Source: an uncultured Eubacterium sp.
Lineage (GTDB): Bacteria; Bacillota; Clostridia; Oscillospirales; Acutalibacteraceae
DNA: 64,000 nucleotides
Direction of reading: 5' to 3'
NCBI GenBank assembly: GCA_934561395.1
Contig: CAKTGF010000004.1
Span: forward strand, 1 to 64,000
Part shown: piece by piece, positions 41,505 to 51,338 of the stretch
Numbering within the stretch: the first letter of the stretch is position 1
Layout of the letters: each line of letters opens with the position of its first letter
Position numbers and translations under genes: made by a program
The notes under the pieces: model-generated
What the model saw: only the letters and a program-made list of their open reading frames with translations
Told to the model about the DNA's origin: nothing
Database searches by the model: none

Positions 41505-42509
41505 CTATTCAATCCAAAACATAGGAACAAAAAGCTGATTGAATATTTTAACGGAATAATTATCGCTCATACCTGCTATATAGTCGCAAACCGCCCTGTC
41601 AACGCTTTCGCTTTCCGCAATTGAAATGTATTCCTCGGGCATTTCCTCAGGTTTGCCGGAATAATATTCGTAAAGCTTTTCTATCATGGCAACAGCCTTG
41701 GTTTCTTCACTTTTGCAAACAGGATTTTTATACACTGCAACAAACATAAAATCGTGCAAATCGTTAAACAAGCGCCAATAATCATCGCTCATAATTATTT
41801 TTCGGTCGTTGCTGTTATTTATTACATTTAATACCATATTGTTAATGCGCTCGCTTTTGCTCATTCCAAGCTGCATTCTTAAATCGAGGGGTATATCCTC
41901 CTCTGCAAGCACACCAGCACGGATGGCATCGTCAATATCATGATTGATATATGCGATTTTGTCGGCAATTCTGATTATTTGCCCCTCTAAAGTAAAGGCA
42001 TCTTCGCCTTTAGTATGGCATAAAATGCCGTTTTTAACCTCTTGTGTTAAATTTAAGCCCTTTCCGTACTTTTCAAGCCTTTCAACAACACGAACACTTT
42101 GCTCGTAATGTTTAAAGCCGTTTGGCGAAAGAGAATCAAGTGCCCTTTCCCCTGCGTGGCCGAAGGGTGTGTGCCCTAAATCGTGACCTAAAGCAATGGC
42201 CTCTGTTAAATCCTCATTAAGTTGAAGAGCACGGGCAACGGTTCTAGCAATTTGCGAAACCTCAAGGGTGTGAGTTAATCTTGTGCGGTAATGGTCCCCC
42301 GACGGAGCAAGAAACACCTGGGTTTTGTGCTTTAAGCGCCTGAAGGATTGGCAGTGAATTATTCTGTCCCTGTCACGCTGAAAACAGGTGCGAATATCAC
42401 ATTCGGGCTCGGCTCTGTCCCTGCCTCTTGAATTAACCGCAAAGCAGGCGTCTTTAGATAAAATTTTTAATTCGTTTTCCTCAGTGATTTCTCTGATAAG
42501 CTTAGCCAT
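41505..42509 (-). CDS. dgt: Deoxyguanosinetriphosphate triphosphohydrolase-like protein
   Basis: HD-domain dNTP triphosphohydrolase of 334 residues that splits dNTPs to nucleoside and triphosphate. Metal ligands are in RTRLTHTLEVSQ (His) and ALGHDLGHTPFGHAGE (His-Asp), with the conserved RDRDRIIHCQSFRRLKHKTQV before them. The ATG at 42509 has GGGGG 6 bases upstream; a start two codons earlier abuts it. It is the first gene of the long dgt-to-U32 cluster, where it may control dNTP pools at the start of replication. I see no convincing promoter in the 127-base gap to the divergent gene. Confidence 0.94.
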   Translation of the reverse strand: MAKLIREITEENELKILSKDACFAVNSRGRDRAEPECDIRTCFQRDRDRIIHCQSFRRLKHKTQVFLAPSGDHYRTRLTHTLEVSQIARTVARALQLNEDLTEAIALGHDLGHTPFGHAGERALDSLSPNGFKHYEQSVRVVERLEKYGKGLNLTQEVKNGILCHTKGEDAFTLEGQIIRIADKIAYINHDIDDAIRAGVLAEEDIPLDLRMQLGMSKSERINNMVLNVINNSNDRKIIMSDDYWRLFNDLHDFMFVAVYKNPVCKSEETKAVAMIEKLYEYYSGKPEEMPEEYISIAESESVDRAVCDYIAGMSDNYSVKIFNQLFVPMFWIE

Positions 42510-42586
42510 ATTCATCCCCCCGTTTCGACAATTAACTCATTTCCAATATTTATTACTCAAAAACTGTCACTAACCCTTTATTTTTC

Positions 42587-42615
42587 TTGACTTATTTTGA
42601 TAATAATAATATTAT
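42587..42615 (+). promoter_or_regulatory. Predicted promoter of the metallophosphoesterase gene
   Basis: TTGACT (42587-42592), 17-base spacer, TATTAT (42610-42615). The leader is short, about 15 bases to the ATG at 42637, with GAGGTG at 42622-42627. Confidence 0.6.
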
Positions 42616-42636
42616 TTATTTGAGGTGCTTAAAAAT

Positions 42637-43479
42637 ATGATAATATTTTTGATTATTCTGTTAATTGTGCTGATTGTTTTGTTTTTGTACCTGCAAAACA
42701 ATTTAATCGACATAACAAGATATACTTTAGACAGTGACGATATAGATAATAAAATCAAGTTGATTCAGCTTTCCGACCTGCACTCAAAGCCATTTAAAAA
42801 GGCGTTGGAAATAACAAAAGCGGAGTCGCCGGACGCTATATTAATTACCGGTGACTATATTAGCGATAAGTGCAAAAATAAGGATAAAATGCTGGAATAC
42901 GGCAAGGAGCTTGTAAAGCTTGCACCGGTGTATTATATTACCGGCAATCACGAGCGCAGGCTTGATAATTTTGACAGTCTTATGGTTGAATTAAAAAGCA
43001 TCGGCTTTAATGTGCTGTTAAACGAAATTGCCACCGCAAGCCTTAACAGCAACACGGTAAATATTTTAGGCCTGGACGAAAATCAGGCAAGCTTTGACGC
43101 ATATAAGCAGCGCAGAAACGGGACTTTTGAGTATTCTGATATGTCAGATTATTGCAAAGCCCTTGAGAAAAAAAGCGGATACAAAATCATACTTTCCCAT
43201 TTTCCCGAAAATTTTGAAAGAATTAAAGAGCATAACTACGCCCAATATTCCTTTGATTTACAGCTTTCAGGTCATGCCCACGGCGGTCAGTTTATTTTAC
43301 CGTTTATCGGCCCGATTTTTTCCCCAGGCCAGGGATTAAGACCCAAATATGCCAAGGGCTCCTTTGGGGAAAGACCGAAAATGATTGTTTCAAGAGGTCT
43401 TGGCAATGCAGAATTCCCCTTTAGGCTGTTTAATCATCCCGAAATAAATGTTATAGAAATTACCAAAAAAATACGATAG
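42637..43479 (+). CDS. Membrane-anchored metallophosphoesterase
   Basis: A 280-residue protein with one N-terminal membrane helix (about residues 1-20) and a calcineurin-type phosphoesterase domain on the outer face. Metal-binding motifs are SDLHS (near 48), TGDYIS, GNHERR, the His of ILSHFPE and LSGHAHGGQF. These are the five standard motifs. Relatives act on UDP-diacylglucosamine or on wall polymers; the substrate cannot be read. The start is the ATG at 42637 with GAGGTG upstream; a GTG four codons earlier is part of that Shine-Dalgarno sequence. The stop lies in the terminator palindrome. Confidence 0.9.
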   Translation: MIIFLIILLIVLIVLFLYLQNNLIDITRYTLDSDDIDNKIKLIQLSDLHSKPFKKALEITKAESPDAILITGDYISDKCKNKDKMLEYGKELVKLAPVYYITGNHERRLDNFDSLMVELKSIGFNVLLNEIATASLNSNTVNILGLDENQASFDAYKQRRNGTFEYSDMSDYCKALEKKSGYKIILSHFPENFERIKEHNYAQYSFDLQLSGHAHGGQFILPFIGPIFSPGQGLRPKYAKGSFGERPKMIVSRGLGNAEFPFRLFNHPEINVIEITKKIR

Positions 43480-43497
43480 TTAACTATCGTATTTTTA
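43469..43497. terminator. Shared bidirectional terminator
   Basis: ATACGATAGTTAACTATCGT and its last two bases (43471-43492) form a perfect 22-bp palindrome, flanked by A-runs on one side and T-runs on the other. It serves both the metallophosphoesterase gene, whose stop codon TAG is in the stem, and the convergent YigZ gene, which ends at 43498. Confidence 0.85.
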
Positions 43498-44118
43498 TTA
43501 TGCTTTATCAAATTTTGAATAAAGATATTGAGCGGTGCATTTGCCGTTACTTATATCGGTTAATTTATCCTCAAGGCCTTTTTGAAGATTCTTTTTTAAA
43601 GAAAAGGTAACATTAACCTTATCGGCAAAATCGTTTTCAATTATATTGGCGTTAAAATCGTTTAACAAGGTATTGAGTCTTTCATAAAAACTGTAATCAA
43701 CACTTGCTTTCATAACGCTGCACTGTGCCATGGTGATTATGTTGCCTGCGTTAACAGCGATTTTTGAGGTGTGGGAATATGCCCTTACCAAGCCCCCTGC
43801 GCCAAGCAGAGTGCCGCCGAAATACCGTGTTGCAACCACGCACACATCAACAAGGTTTTCTTTAAGCAAAACATCCAGCACGGGAACGCCTGCCGTGCCC
43901 GAGGGCTCGCCGTCGTCGCTGTAGCGCTGAATATTGTTTTCCCTTAAAACATAGGCATAAACATTGTGAGTTGCATCCCAATGCTTTGATTTTATCGAAT
44001 TTATAAAATCGGTTGCCTCGACCTGGGTTTTAACAGGCTTAACATAGCCGATAAATTTTGACTTTTTTTCAATGAAAAAATCGTCAGCCTCAAATTCAAC
44101 GGTTTTATACTCAATCAT
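43498..44118 (-). CDS. YigZ/IMPACT family protein
   Basis: A 206-residue protein with the N-terminal UPF0029 domain: FIEKKSKFIGYVKPV, the conserved DGEPSGTAGVPVLDVL (about 67-82) and RYFGGTLLGAGGLVRAYS. A C-terminal DUF1949 beta domain follows. Members are linked to ribosome-associated or stress functions by distant similarity to IMPACT, but biochemical activity is not established. It ends in the shared palindromic terminator. Confidence 0.94.
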   Translation of the reverse strand: MIEYKTVEFEADDFFIEKKSKFIGYVKPVKTQVEATDFINSIKSKHWDATHNVYAYVLRENNIQRYSDDGEPSGTAGVPVLDVLLKENLVDVCVVATRYFGGTLLGAGGLVRAYSHTSKIAVNAGNIITMAQCSVMKASVDYSFYERLNTLLNDFNANIIENDFADKVNVTFSLKKNLQKGLEDKLTDISNGKCTAQYLYSKFDKA

Positions 44119-44166
44119 AATACACCAACATAAAAAAGATATACCTAATATAAAATGAGCTCAAAT

Positions 44167-44204
44167 AAAAACAAGGCAACCCCAATTAAAAGCAAGGGTT
44201 GCCT
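44167..44204 (-). terminator. Intrinsic terminator of rpmE
   Basis: Minus-strand AGGCAACCC (44204-44196) pairs with GGGTTGCCT (44182-44174), a perfect 9-bp stem with a 13-base loop, followed by TGTTTTTATTT. Confidence 0.88.
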
Positions 44205-44217
44205 AAATTTTTAAAGC

Positions 44218-44421
44218 TTACGCCTTCTTAGCAGTTCTCTTGTTGAATCTATCAACACGTCCACCTGTATCTACAAGCTTTTGCTTACCTGTATAGAATG
44301 GGTGACACTTAGAGCAGATATCAACCTTCATATCGCCCTTTGTGCTCTTTGTTTCGTAAGTAGCACCGCAAGCACATCTAACTGTGCATGTTTCATAATT
44401 TGGATGAATTCCGTCTTTCAT
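44218..44421 (-). CDS. rpmE: 50S ribosomal protein L31
   Basis: Large-subunit ribosomal protein of 67 residues. Cys16 and Cys18 in CAC and Cys36 and Cys39 in CSKC make it the zinc-binding (C+) type. The sequence HPFYTGKQKLVDTGGRVDRF is typical. It has its own promoter (44457-44485) and terminator, and RBS GAGGTGA. Confidence 0.97.
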   Translation of the reverse strand: MKDGIHPNYETCTVRCACGATYETKSTKGDMKVDICSKCHPFYTGKQKLVDTGGRVDRFNKRTAKKA

Positions 44422-44456
44422 TAACTTTCACCTCACTTAAACTTGTAACAGAGAGC

Positions 44457-44485
44457 ATTATAACAAACCTATTGTTAAAATGCAA
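44457..44485 (-). promoter_or_regulatory. Predicted promoter of rpmE
   Basis: Minus strand TTGCAT (44485-44480), 17-base spacer, TATAAT (44462-44457). Confidence 0.65.
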
Positions 44486-44498
44486 GTGTTTTTTTAAA

Positions 44499-47400
44499 TT
44501 ATTTGTAAATGCATGTTTTATTAAGGGAAAATGAATACAGCATTGCCTGTTTTACAGGCTTTTTAAGCACCTTTTCAATTGCATATCTGTAAAAAGCAAT
44601 TTGGTTTTTATACCTGTCAAGCAGCTCGTTTTCATTATTTACCTTATCGGTTTTATAGTCAACCAGCACCAGCTCACCTTTTTCCTCAAACACGCAGTCT
44701 GCAATACCCTGCACCATGATTTCGTCGTCATATTCGGTGTTTTCAATTTTATTTGCAGGCACAAGGGTTGAAACCTTAATTTCTCTGTAAATATTTTCAC
44801 TGCCGAACATACGGTTTGCAAAGTCACTGTTAAACAGGTATAAAAGCTTTTCCTTATCAAGTGAATTGCCCTGTTCAGGCGAAATATATCCGCCGTCAAC
44901 CAAGCGCCTGATTTCTGCCGTTAAATCTGCCTTTGCATTTTTATAATCGCAATACTGCATAAAGCTGTGCATTGCCGTTCCCTTTTCCGCCGAGGTCATA
45001 CCGCCCTTGTTAAGAAAAGCCGGTTTTGATGATGCAAAGTATTTAAAGCCCTGCTCGCTTTCATCAAGGGATGATGCATTGCGCTTTGACGCCATTTGAG
45101 AAAGTGCAGAATATTTATAGGAATAGCTTAATTTTTCTTCTATTTCATTAACAATACTTTCATTGGGAGCAACAGGCTCCGTCTGCTCCTCTGATACGGC
45201 ATCAACATCGGGCAGTATTTCAAAATCAAGTGTAAAATCAAAATTACTTAAATTATTGTCTTCAAGTTCTGCAATGCTGCGGAGCTCCTCGCAATCCTTG
45301 TGGAGAAGTGAGCAAAGCAAAATAGCGTCGGCATCGTTTGAAAGCCGCTTTACCGAGCTTGACGGGATTTTACCGTCAATAATTTTTGCCCCGAGGCGCT
45401 TTATGTGTGACGAAAAGCTGTTGTCCTTAAAGGATGCAAAGGTTATAAACTGCTCCTTTGCACGGGTAATTGCAACATACAGAACACGCAAATTTTCACT
45501 CATTGAGGCGCAGGTATTCTGCTCCCTTATGTATGAATACTGAATGGAGTTATACCTGAACAGTCTTTCGCTGTCATAAACCTTTAATCCAACGCCGATT
45601 TTGGAGTTAAGTAAAATAAGATTGTATAAATCGGAATTATTGTATTTTGACGACGCACCTGCAAGTATTACAACAGGAAATTCCAAGCCCTTTGACTGAT
45701 GGATTGACATAAGCTGAACGCTGTTGCCGCCTGAGTGGTTAACATTTGCGCTGTCAATTTCAAGACCTGACGAAATTGCCGCATCAATATACCTTACAAA
45801 AGCGGTCAAGCCTATGCTGCTGCCGCTGTCAAACCGCTTTGCAATATCAATCAGCTTAAAAACATTTTGTTTGCGCTGCTCTGCGTTACCCATTGCGCTT
45901 ATCAGTGAAATATAAGAGGTTTCGTTAATAATCTGCCTGATAAAGCTTTCAACGGTCATAGAGGCGGCGTATTTTCTGTATCTGTTTAAATCGTCAATAA
46001 ATTTGCCGAATATTTCGGGATGATTGGAAACGGAGGTGTATAAATTTTTATAGCTGTTATCAATTTTAGCCAGAGCGATTTCATCTGTGGAATAGCCGTA
46101 AAACACCGACATAAGGGTTGCCAAAAGAGGAACATCCTGAATGGGGTTATCAACCACCCTTATAAGCGAAAGTAGTATTGAAACCTCGTTGTTATCAAAC
46201 AAATTAAGCCTGTTATTAGCCACCACAGGTATGCCGTAATGGCTTAAAACCTTGGCATAAACGGGCATTTTGTTTTTAGGCGACCTTAATAGAATAGCAA
46301 AGTCGCCGTAGCCGATTTTGCGGTAGCCTACTCTGTCGTCCTTATCCTTAATAAGCTCCCCTGTTGCTACCTTTTGGTTAATATATCGGGCAATTTGCTT
46401 TGCTTCGTATTCAACCTTATCCTCATTTTCAGGGGTATTAACAATTTTAACAGATGCACAAGGGGTGTCGCTTGGCTCGTATGCATTGTTGCTGTTAAGC
46501 TTTTCATTGTTATTATATTCAAGCTCGCCGATTCTTTTGCTCATTAGGTTTGAAAACAAAAAGTTTGTAAATTCGCAAACCCCAAGCCTTGACCTAAAGT
46601 TTTTATCAAGAATAATTCTTTGCTTTTTGCTGTTGGAGCTTTCGCTGTAATCGGTGTAGCTGTCCTTTTTGCTGTTGAAAATATCGGGCATGGCAAGCCT
46701 AAAGCGATAAATGCTCTGTTTAACATCCCCAACCATAAAGCGGTTGTGCCCGTTGGAAAGATATTTAAATAAGGTATCCTGTGCCTTGTTGGTATCCTGA
46801 TACTCGTCAACAAGTATTTCCGTAAAGTTCTTTTCGTACTCCTTTGCAAGGGGCTTTCTGACAATTTCGCCCTCCTTAAGTTCAAAAAGCAAATCAATTG
46901 CAAAATGCTCAATGTCGGAAAATGAAAAGGAATTTATTTCACGCTTTCTTTCCATAACCAAATCGTTAAACTTAACAACAATTTCATTAAGCAGCTTAAT
47001 TTCGGGATATATAAGCCTGCAATCGTCGGCATAATCGGCTGCGGTTGCACCAACAAGTGGTGTAATATCCTTATCAATAATTTCATTCATTTGGTTGCGG
47101 TATAACACAACCTTTGCTTTAGAAACGCCCTTGCGCTTGCGTGTCATTGGCATTCTTGAAATTCCGTTAACGGCACCGTACATATCGTCCCAGGTGCCGC
47201 TTAAAGCGTTGTTCAGGGAATTTACAATCGCCTCGTCGGATTTAATTATATCGTACAAATCGTCATAAATATCATCATCGGGCATAAGGGAGTCTTTTTC
47301 CTTTTGAAAAAGCGAATTAACCTCGCCGAGATAATATTCTATATCTTTAAACACGCCCGCCTTAACAGACGAAGAATCAATATCAACTGACGGATTATAT

Positions 47401-47990
47401 ATTTCGCTTACGCCCTCAAGCCATGCGTAAGGAAAGGGCTGCGCCTTGATATAATCGTTAATTGTTGTGATTGCCGAAATAAAATTACCGTCGTTTTTGG
47501 AATTGGAAAGCATATCTATCAGTACCTTGAAATCATCCCCGGGCTCGTCATAGTACTCGCTGATAATTGCGCTAACGGCGTCGTTTTCAATTATACGCTC
47601 CTGTGAAGAATCAAGAATGGTGAAATCCTGTGAAATGCCAAGGTCAAAGAAATTTTCCCTTACCAAATTAATGCAAAAGGAGTCGATAGTGCAGATTTTT
47701 GCATTGGGTAGCAGTGAAAGCTGAACCAGAGCATTGGTGTTGTTTGAATCCTTTTCCAAAATTTTATTTAATGTATCTGCAATTCTGCTGCGCATTTCAG
47801 CAGCGGCGGCATTTGTAAAGGTAACAATTAATAATTGGTCGATATTAACATCAAAATCGGGGTCGGTAATCATATTGATAACACGCTGAACCAAAACAGC
47901 GGTTTTGCCCGAGCCTGCGGCGGCGCTGACAATTATATTGCTGCCACGGGCGTCAATTGCATTTTTTTGCGGTTGAGTCCACTCACGCAT
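44499..47990 (-). CDS. addA: ATP-dependent helicase/nuclease subunit AddA
   Basis: Helicase and nuclease subunit of the AddAB complex, the Firmicute counterpart of RecBCD, which resects double-strand breaks to a Chi-like site. The 1163-residue protein has Walker A AAAGSGKTAVLV (about residue 27), helicase motif II VDEYQDTNKAQ, motif III-VI segments such as VGDVKQSIYRFR and SIHQSKGLEFPVVIL, and a C-terminal RecB-type nuclease with GIADCVFE and LVDYKTDK. The ATG at 47990 overlaps the addB stop by 8 bases and has a GGGGG run 9 bases upstream. Confidence 0.96.
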   Translation of the reverse strand: MREWTQPQKNAIDARGSNIIVSAAAGSGKTAVLVQRVINMITDPDFDVNIDQLLIVTFTNAAAAEMRSRIADTLNKILEKDSNNTNALVQLSLLPNAKICTIDSFCINLVRENFFDLGISQDFTILDSSQERIIENDAVSAIISEYYDEPGDDFKVLIDMLSNSKNDGNFISAITTINDYIKAQPFPYAWLEGVSEIYNPSVDIDSSSVKAGVFKDIEYYLGEVNSLFQKEKDSLMPDDDIYDDLYDIIKSDEAIVNSLNNALSGTWDDMYGAVNGISRMPMTRKRKGVSKAKVVLYRNQMNEIIDKDITPLVGATAADYADDCRLIYPEIKLLNEIVVKFNDLVMERKREINSFSFSDIEHFAIDLLFELKEGEIVRKPLAKEYEKNFTEILVDEYQDTNKAQDTLFKYLSNGHNRFMVGDVKQSIYRFRLAMPDIFNSKKDSYTDYSESSNSKKQRIILDKNFRSRLGVCEFTNFLFSNLMSKRIGELEYNNNEKLNSNNAYEPSDTPCASVKIVNTPENEDKVEYEAKQIARYINQKVATGELIKDKDDRVGYRKIGYGDFAILLRSPKNKMPVYAKVLSHYGIPVVANNRLNLFDNNEVSILLSLIRVVDNPIQDVPLLATLMSVFYGYSTDEIALAKIDNSYKNLYTSVSNHPEIFGKFIDDLNRYRKYAASMTVESFIRQIINETSYISLISAMGNAEQRKQNVFKLIDIAKRFDSGSSIGLTAFVRYIDAAISSGLEIDSANVNHSGGNSVQLMSIHQSKGLEFPVVILAGASSKYNNSDLYNLILLNSKIGVGLKVYDSERLFRYNSIQYSYIREQNTCASMSENLRVLYVAITRAKEQFITFASFKDNSFSSHIKRLGAKIIDGKIPSSSVKRLSNDADAILLCSLLHKDCEELRSIAELEDNNLSNFDFTLDFEILPDVDAVSEEQTEPVAPNESIVNEIEEKLSYSYKYSALSQMASKRNASSLDESEQGFKYFASSKPAFLNKGGMTSAEKGTAMHSFMQYCDYKNAKADLTAEIRRLVDGGYISPEQGNSLDKEKLLYLFNSDFANRMFGSENIYREIKVSTLVPANKIENTEYDDEIMVQGIADCVFEEKGELVLVDYKTDKVNNENELLDRYKNQIAFYRYAIEKVLKKPVKQAMLYSFSLNKTCIYK

Positions 47991-50900
47991 TGTCATCATC
48001 CCCCTTTAATATTTCAGCCAAAACGGTATCATTGGTTAATGTATCGGTTTTGCGGCTGGTTATTTCTTTTCTGTTTTTGCAAACGCTTATGTAGTCGCAA
48101 TATGAACAAATATCCTTGTTATGGCCGCCCTCAACAGGGTTTTGGTCTATTTTACCCCGGTGCAGGGCTTGACCCATTTGCACCAAAAGGCTGTCAATTT
48201 TCTTTGAAATCGCCCCAAGCTCCTCAAGGCTGACAATATTGCCTGAATATCCGTTTTTGGTTAACGAAACATCAATATATTTGCCCCTTTTGCCCATATT
48301 CTTTTCCATATGGCGGACAATATCGTTTTCGTCATCGTTTAAAAATACGCCGTGCATTTTAAAGGCTTTGTCATCCTCGGTGTTTAAATTATCGGCATCC
48401 CTTTTAACCGACATTGAATAAACCTCTCTTGCGGCATGCATATACAAAACGCCCGAGCCTATACCCTTTAAATTATGATTGCTGTTACAAAGGGAGAATA
48501 AATAAATAAACATTTGAAGGTTTAAGCCGTATAAAATATCGCTTAACTCAAATTTTTTTGTTCCCGACTTATAATCGACAACCCTTACATACTGCCTGCC
48601 GTTTTCTACAAAGGTATCAACACGGTCTATTGAGCCTTTAACAGTAATTGTACCGCCGTCACTAAGTTTGATGGGAATGTATTTAACACAATCCTCGCTT
48701 TCCTCATTGCCGATTTTCAGCTCAAATGCCTTTGGCTCAAAATCAGATTGCTTAAATTCGTCACGCAAACGGATAACAACAAACGAAAGCATTTTTGACA
48801 GTCGCATAAATTGATAATTAAACCTGCTGTCAAGCCTGCCGGAGGACTGTATTTTATTTTCAAGGAAATCCTTTAAATATTTGTTGGTTTCAATAACGAT
48901 TTTCTCATCGCTGAAATTAACAAATTCATCCTTAGGGTTATCCTTAATCATTTGCTCAAGAACATAGTGAATAACTGTGCCTGTTTGCATTGGGTCCATT
49001 TCCGCTTTAACCCTGGGCTTTGCACCGATGCCGAATTTGCAAAAATATTTAAAGGCGCATTTAAAATATTCGTCAACCTTGGAGGCTGACAAATACATAT
49101 CCTTTTTAAACAAATCGGTTGCGATTTGAGTGCTTTTAATTTCAACGGGCTTGTTATCGTTAAGTCTTTCAAGAGCCTGAACCTTGCCGCTGAAGGATCG
49201 GTCGTTTATAAAATACTGCTTAAGAGAGGAAACCAACTCATTATTATCGTTAAAATGGTAAGAAAGCAGGTCAAAGGCGTTATCCTTGCTTATAAGCCTG
49301 TCAACGGTTATATCGTCACTGAAAACCTTTTCGTTAATACCACTGAGGGATTTTTCAACACCCTTAACGATGGGTGAATTTTCGCTGTTTTCTCCGCCGC
49401 CGTAGGAAATATAAAGCCTGTCGCTTGGGGCACTTGCCGCCATATAAGCAAAATATTTTTCCTGTGCATTAAGTGTTTCGCCGTAGGAATAAAGCTTAAA
49501 ATCATTATCAATAAGAGTAACCCTGTCGCTTTCGGACAAAAGCCCCTTTGATGTAACTGTTTGGGGAAATTCGCCCTCGTTTGCGCCAAGCAAAAATACA
49601 GCATAGGGATTGTTGCAGCGTATTCTGTCAGCACCGCCAACCTGAATGTTATCAAGGCCTGTGGGGACAGTGCCCAAATCCTCATAGGAAAGCATAAGGC
49701 TGAATAAGTTGTAAAAATCCTTAATGGAAATTTCCTGCTCGCCGCCAACCGTTGCAAGGTTATCAAGCATTTCCATTAACAAATCCCACACTCTTCCCTG
49801 CTCCTGTGCAAGGGCTGATTTACCTTCGCCGTCAAGGCTTATTGCAAGCTCTTTCAGCTTTTTGTCTGCACCGAAATCAAGTATGCAGTAATAAATTGCC
49901 TTTGCAATAGCACTGCAGCTTTTATTTTTAATTGAATTTCTAAAGTGAATAAGCTTATCTATAACATATTTTCTGCTTTGGTTAACCGAATTAATTGCCG
50001 CTCTGTCGCTGTCGCTTATTTCCTCAACCAAGCCCCTGGTGCTGTTTTCAAAATCATTTTTCCAGGCGGAGCCGTTAATGCTCCACATAAAAGCATAGTT
50101 TTCAAGCTCGCTGATTTTATCCTCGCTAAGCTCCGTAAGCCCTGTTTTAAGCAGTGAAAAAATGTCCTCGCTCCTAAGCGAAAACATGGCAGTTCTTAAA
50201 AGAAAACTTACAAACATAATAATTGGCTGACTTGAAATTGCCTGCCTTTCATCATCAAAAAAAGGAATACCGTATTTTTTAAAGGAAAATTCCAGCTCCT
50301 TTTGATATTTGTCAATATCACGGCAAATAACCGCAATTTTTGAGGCACGCACACCCATTCTGAACAACTTTGAAATTTCAAAGGCGGCATTGTCGCACTC
50401 GTCTGAAATGCTGCGTGCTCTGTAAATTTTTACATTATCGTATTTTTCAAGGTTGATGCTGCCCTTAGCGTTATCAAAAGCAAAGGCCTCAACTGCTTTC
50501 AATTCATCATTATTAAATCTTTTGGGGTCGGTTAAAAAAACAGGCTCGTTAATTTTAACGCCTATTTTGCCTGCCACATTATATAAAATCGAAATATTTG
50601 AGTTAACATAGGAAAATAAATCGTATTTATTGCTGTTACTGTCGCTGTCGGTACAAAAGGTTATGTAAACAGCCTTTGCCTGCTTAATTATAACCTCAAG
50701 CACCTTGTATTCTTGGGCAACAAAGCCATTAAAGCCGTCAATAAAAACTGTTTTGCCGCAAAAATAATCAAGTTGCAAAAGCTTTTCGTAAAGCCTTGTT
50801 AATTCGCTTGCGGGGTCAAGGTATCTGTCGGCAATAATGGCGTCATAGGCGGCGATAATTGACGCAATATCGTTAAGCTTGCCCTTTAATATTTCCCTGT

Positions 50901-51333
50901 CGGTGCGCTCTGAAACAGCAATAATATCGTCTGCCGAAACTCGGCAGGATTTCATTTCGTCATACACGCTGATAATGGAATTTATAAACGATGGGGTTAT
51001 GCTTTTGTTATCAAACAAAACAAAACCGTCGCAAACAGCCTCAATTGCTTTTTTCATCATAACGGCCTTTGAGCCGGTGGATAAAACAGGCAGTGTGCTG
51101 CCGCCGTAAAGCTTTTTAATCTCGTTTGACAAACGGGAAAATGAAAAACACTCAACGCTGTTTACCTTATCCTCCCCAAGTGCCGAAAGCAGCTGTTTTT
51201 CACTTTCAAATGAAAACTGCTCGGGGGTAATAAGCATTATATCCTCGTCCCCAATATTAACAAGCTCTTTTATTTTATTGAAAACATAGGTTGTTTTACC
51301 GTAACCTGACCTGCCAAGAATCAGCTGAAGCAT
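47983..51333 (-). CDS. addB: ATP-dependent helicase/nuclease subunit AddB
   Basis: Partner of AddA that carries an inactive helicase core and a nuclease with an iron-sulfur cluster. The 1116-residue protein starts MLQLILGRSGYGKTTY with a Walker A motif and ends in a RecB-type nuclease: GSIDRVDTF and VVDYKSGTKKF. Cysteines for the 4Fe-4S cluster are in FKCAFKYF and in CSYCDYISVC. The start is the ATG at 51333, 10 bases after GGAGG; an in-frame TTG three codons earlier lies in the DUF2461 stop. It overlaps addA by 8 bases. Confidence 0.96.
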   Translation of the reverse strand: MLQLILGRSGYGKTTYVFNKIKELVNIGDEDIMLITPEQFSFESEKQLLSALGEDKVNSVECFSFSRLSNEIKKLYGGSTLPVLSTGSKAVMMKKAIEAVCDGFVLFDNKSITPSFINSIISVYDEMKSCRVSADDIIAVSERTDREILKGKLNDIASIIAAYDAIIADRYLDPASELTRLYEKLLQLDYFCGKTVFIDGFNGFVAQEYKVLEVIIKQAKAVYITFCTDSDSNSNKYDLFSYVNSNISILYNVAGKIGVKINEPVFLTDPKRFNNDELKAVEAFAFDNAKGSINLEKYDNVKIYRARSISDECDNAAFEISKLFRMGVRASKIAVICRDIDKYQKELEFSFKKYGIPFFDDERQAISSQPIIMFVSFLLRTAMFSLRSEDIFSLLKTGLTELSEDKISELENYAFMWSINGSAWKNDFENSTRGLVEEISDSDRAAINSVNQSRKYVIDKLIHFRNSIKNKSCSAIAKAIYYCILDFGADKKLKELAISLDGEGKSALAQEQGRVWDLLMEMLDNLATVGGEQEISIKDFYNLFSLMLSYEDLGTVPTGLDNIQVGGADRIRCNNPYAVFLLGANEGEFPQTVTSKGLLSESDRVTLIDNDFKLYSYGETLNAQEKYFAYMAASAPSDRLYISYGGGENSENSPIVKGVEKSLSGINEKVFSDDITVDRLISKDNAFDLLSYHFNDNNELVSSLKQYFINDRSFSGKVQALERLNDNKPVEIKSTQIATDLFKKDMYLSASKVDEYFKCAFKYFCKFGIGAKPRVKAEMDPMQTGTVIHYVLEQMIKDNPKDEFVNFSDEKIVIETNKYLKDFLENKIQSSGRLDSRFNYQFMRLSKMLSFVVIRLRDEFKQSDFEPKAFELKIGNEESEDCVKYIPIKLSDGGTITVKGSIDRVDTFVENGRQYVRVVDYKSGTKKFELSDILYGLNLQMFIYLFSLCNSNHNLKGIGSGVLYMHAAREVYSMSVKRDADNLNTEDDKAFKMHGVFLNDDENDIVRHMEKNMGKRGKYIDVSLTKNGYSGNIVSLEELGAISKKIDSLLVQMGQALHRGKIDQNPVEGGHNKDICSYCDYISVCKNRKEITSRKTDTLTNDTVLAEILKGDDDNA

Positions 51334-51338
51334 AAATA